64,000 nt of DNA from contig NZ_LN679998.1 in NCBI RefSeq assembly GCF_000953675.1, positions 1,635,911-1,699,910 of the forward strand, given 5' to 3'. Origin of the DNA: Paraclostridium sordellii (lineage in GTDB: Bacteria > Bacillota > Clostridia > Peptostreptococcales > Peptostreptococcaceae). Positions 63,198 to 64,000 of this stretch are shown here, piece by piece; positions within the stretch are counted from its first letter, which is position 1; every line of letters begins with the position of its first letter. The position numbers and the translations under genes are program-made. The notes beneath the pieces were generated by a model. That model did no database searches. It was not told the origin of the DNA and saw only the letters and a list, made by a program, of their open reading frames with translations.

Positions 63198-63227
63198 AAG
63201 TGTTACTTTTGTAAAAAAGTAACACTT
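63198..63227 (-). terminator. intrinsic terminator
   Basis: AAGTGTTACTT pairs with AAGTAACACTT; T run on the minus strand. Confidence 0.82.
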
Positions 63228-63230
63228 AAT

Positions 63231-63812
63231 TTATTTCAATCTATGCTCTAACTCTTCTATTTCCTTTAAACTTAGACCTGTCAACTCTGATATAAAAAGT
63301 TTATCAGCACCTTTAAGTAATAAATCTAAAGCCATTTCATTCTTTGTTTTTTCTAAACTTTTACTTATTTTTTTATCTTTATATATTTGTGTAGAATCAC
63401 TTAAACGTTTATCAGCTACTTTTAATAAAGTATCCTTCATCTCTATAGTATCTTTTTTTAAATTTGAGTAATTACTATAAAATTGAAATAAAATAAATAA
63501 AGATGGAATTATAAAAAATAATTTAGATCCTAAAAATCCAATTAATATAGTAACAAAAACTAAATTTTTATTAAGCTTCTCTAGTTTCATATTTTTCTTA
63601 TATGATTCAATGGCTCCTAATAAAGTAATGATTATACAAAGTGGAATTAATGTATAACTAGCTAAAAATCCACCTATCCCAATTTCATCTAACTTATGAA
63701 ATATATTGCCATAAACAGCCATATCACCATTTAAGTATGCCATCATGCAAGCAATTAAGCCTATAATTCCCCCTAGTGACTGAGTGTACCAATTTAAAAA
63801 TGCTTTATCCAT
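63231..63812 (-). CDS. uncharacterised four-helix membrane protein
   Basis: A 193-residue protein with four hydrophobic segments in the first ~115 residues (SLGGIIGLIACMMAYL, GGFLASYTLIPLCIIITLLG, LVFVTILIGFLGS, FFIIPSLFILFQF). The C-terminal ~75 residues are soluble and end with LDLLLKGADKLFISELTG, LSLKEIEELEHRL, a helix pair seen at the end of some nuclease or adaptor proteins. Function unknown. Confidence 0.7.
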   Translation of the reverse strand: MDKAFLNWYTQSLGGIIGLIACMMAYLNGDMAVYGNIFHKLDEIGIGGFLASYTLIPLCIIITLLGAIESYKKNMKLEKLNKNLVFVTILIGFLGSKLFFIIPSLFILFQFYSNYSNLKKDTIEMKDTLLKVADKRLSDSTQIYKDKKISKSLEKTKNEMALDLLLKGADKLFISELTGLSLKEIEELEHRLK

Positions 63813-63883
63813 AATAGTTCCCCCGTAATAAATATCTTACTTATATAAAGATAATATGCTTTTAGTGATAAAAATATTAATTT

Positions 63884-64000
63884 TTAATTAAAGTTATTTA
63901 ACGCTTCTTCTAGAAATTTTATTTTTTCTCCATTATCTGTGTCTTGCTTATCTATCAATCTTTTAGTAAGTTCCTTTAAATCCTCTGTATTATTACCTTC
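63884..64000 (-). CDS. C-terminal end of a gene cut off by the window
   Basis: An open minus-strand frame of 38 codons runs from the window end to a TAA at 63886-63884. The residues are charged and helical (EDLKELTKRLIDKQDTD, KIKFLEEALNNFN). Too little is present to name the product. Confidence 0.6.
   Translation of the reverse strand, partial: EGNNTEDLKELTKRLIDKQDTDNGEKIKFLEEALNNFN

Noticed and set aside
1-64000. tRNA, rRNA, CRISPR arrays, insertion sequences or a replication origin
   Set aside because: None was recognised on either strand. No transposase gene, regular spaced repeats or cloverleaf sequences were seen.

Overview
The window is very AT-rich, with strong AAGGAGG ribosome-binding sites, GTG and TTG starts, and spore genes (spoVS, an SspH-like SASP). 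It comes from a low-GC, spore-forming clostridium. A complete urease operon next to a small secreted NanS-type sialidase, with Peptostreptococcaceae-like proteins throughout, points to Paraclostridium (Paeniclostridium) sordellii. The species call is inference; no alignment could be run.

Layout. 1-2.3 kb: end of an ABC exporter with its histidine kinase. 2.4-4.1 kb: ECF sigma factor, anti-sigma and exported target, with the same bipartite promoter before the sigma gene and the target. 4.2-7.2 kb: a PGGGQ-repeat protein, a frameshifted ROK regulator, a HAD phosphatase and a GIY-YIG-like protein. 7.4-12.9 kb: LytTR response regulator, frameshifted GHKL kinase and an FtsX-type ABC exporter. 13-15.2 kb: Fe-S/metal cluster (Mrp, NifX-like, Fur, DUF134) behind a palindromic operator. 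15.3-18.7 kb: PadR-controlled ABC exporter. 18.8-23.1 kb: PucR, M20 amidohydrolase and MFS. 23.4-30.7 kb: nanS, then a c-di-GMP-I riboswitch, a chain of terminators and ureABC-ureI-ureEFGD. 30.9-33.2 kb: MerR and a MATE pump. 34.8-36.5 kb: two copies of a ~330-nt structured RNA flanking a SagB-like oxidoreductase. 36.6-41.9 kb: Ca-type P-ATPase, a half-permease pair and a frameshifted nhaA. 42-44.5 kb: molybdenum-hydroxylase maturation genes with a degenerate MoaA-like protein. 44.5-51.9 kb: PlsC, MFS, small proteins, a Sel1/TPR protein, mntP behind a Mn riboswitch, and a Crp/Fnr regulator. 52.2-54.8 kb: a MotA/MotB-like pair resembling ZorA/ZorB without the other Zorya genes, then a ribbon-helix-helix-like protein. 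55-59.3 kb: deoD, lexA, a tyrosine recombinase and spore genes. 59.4-63.1 kb: accBCDA behind a FapR-like operator.

Strongest leads: (1) the paired ~330-nt RNA with compensatory base changes and its own terminator; (2) a c-di-GMP riboswitch placed to control urease; (3) the motor-only ZorAB-like pair; (4) the MoaA-like protein that lost its radical-SAM site but kept its C-terminal cluster; (5) three single-base homopolymer frameshifts in a regulator, a sensor kinase and an antiporter. Much of the rest is local transcription control, where regulator genes sit beside readable operators (ECF, PadR, MerR, Mrp-cluster palindrome, FapR-like).
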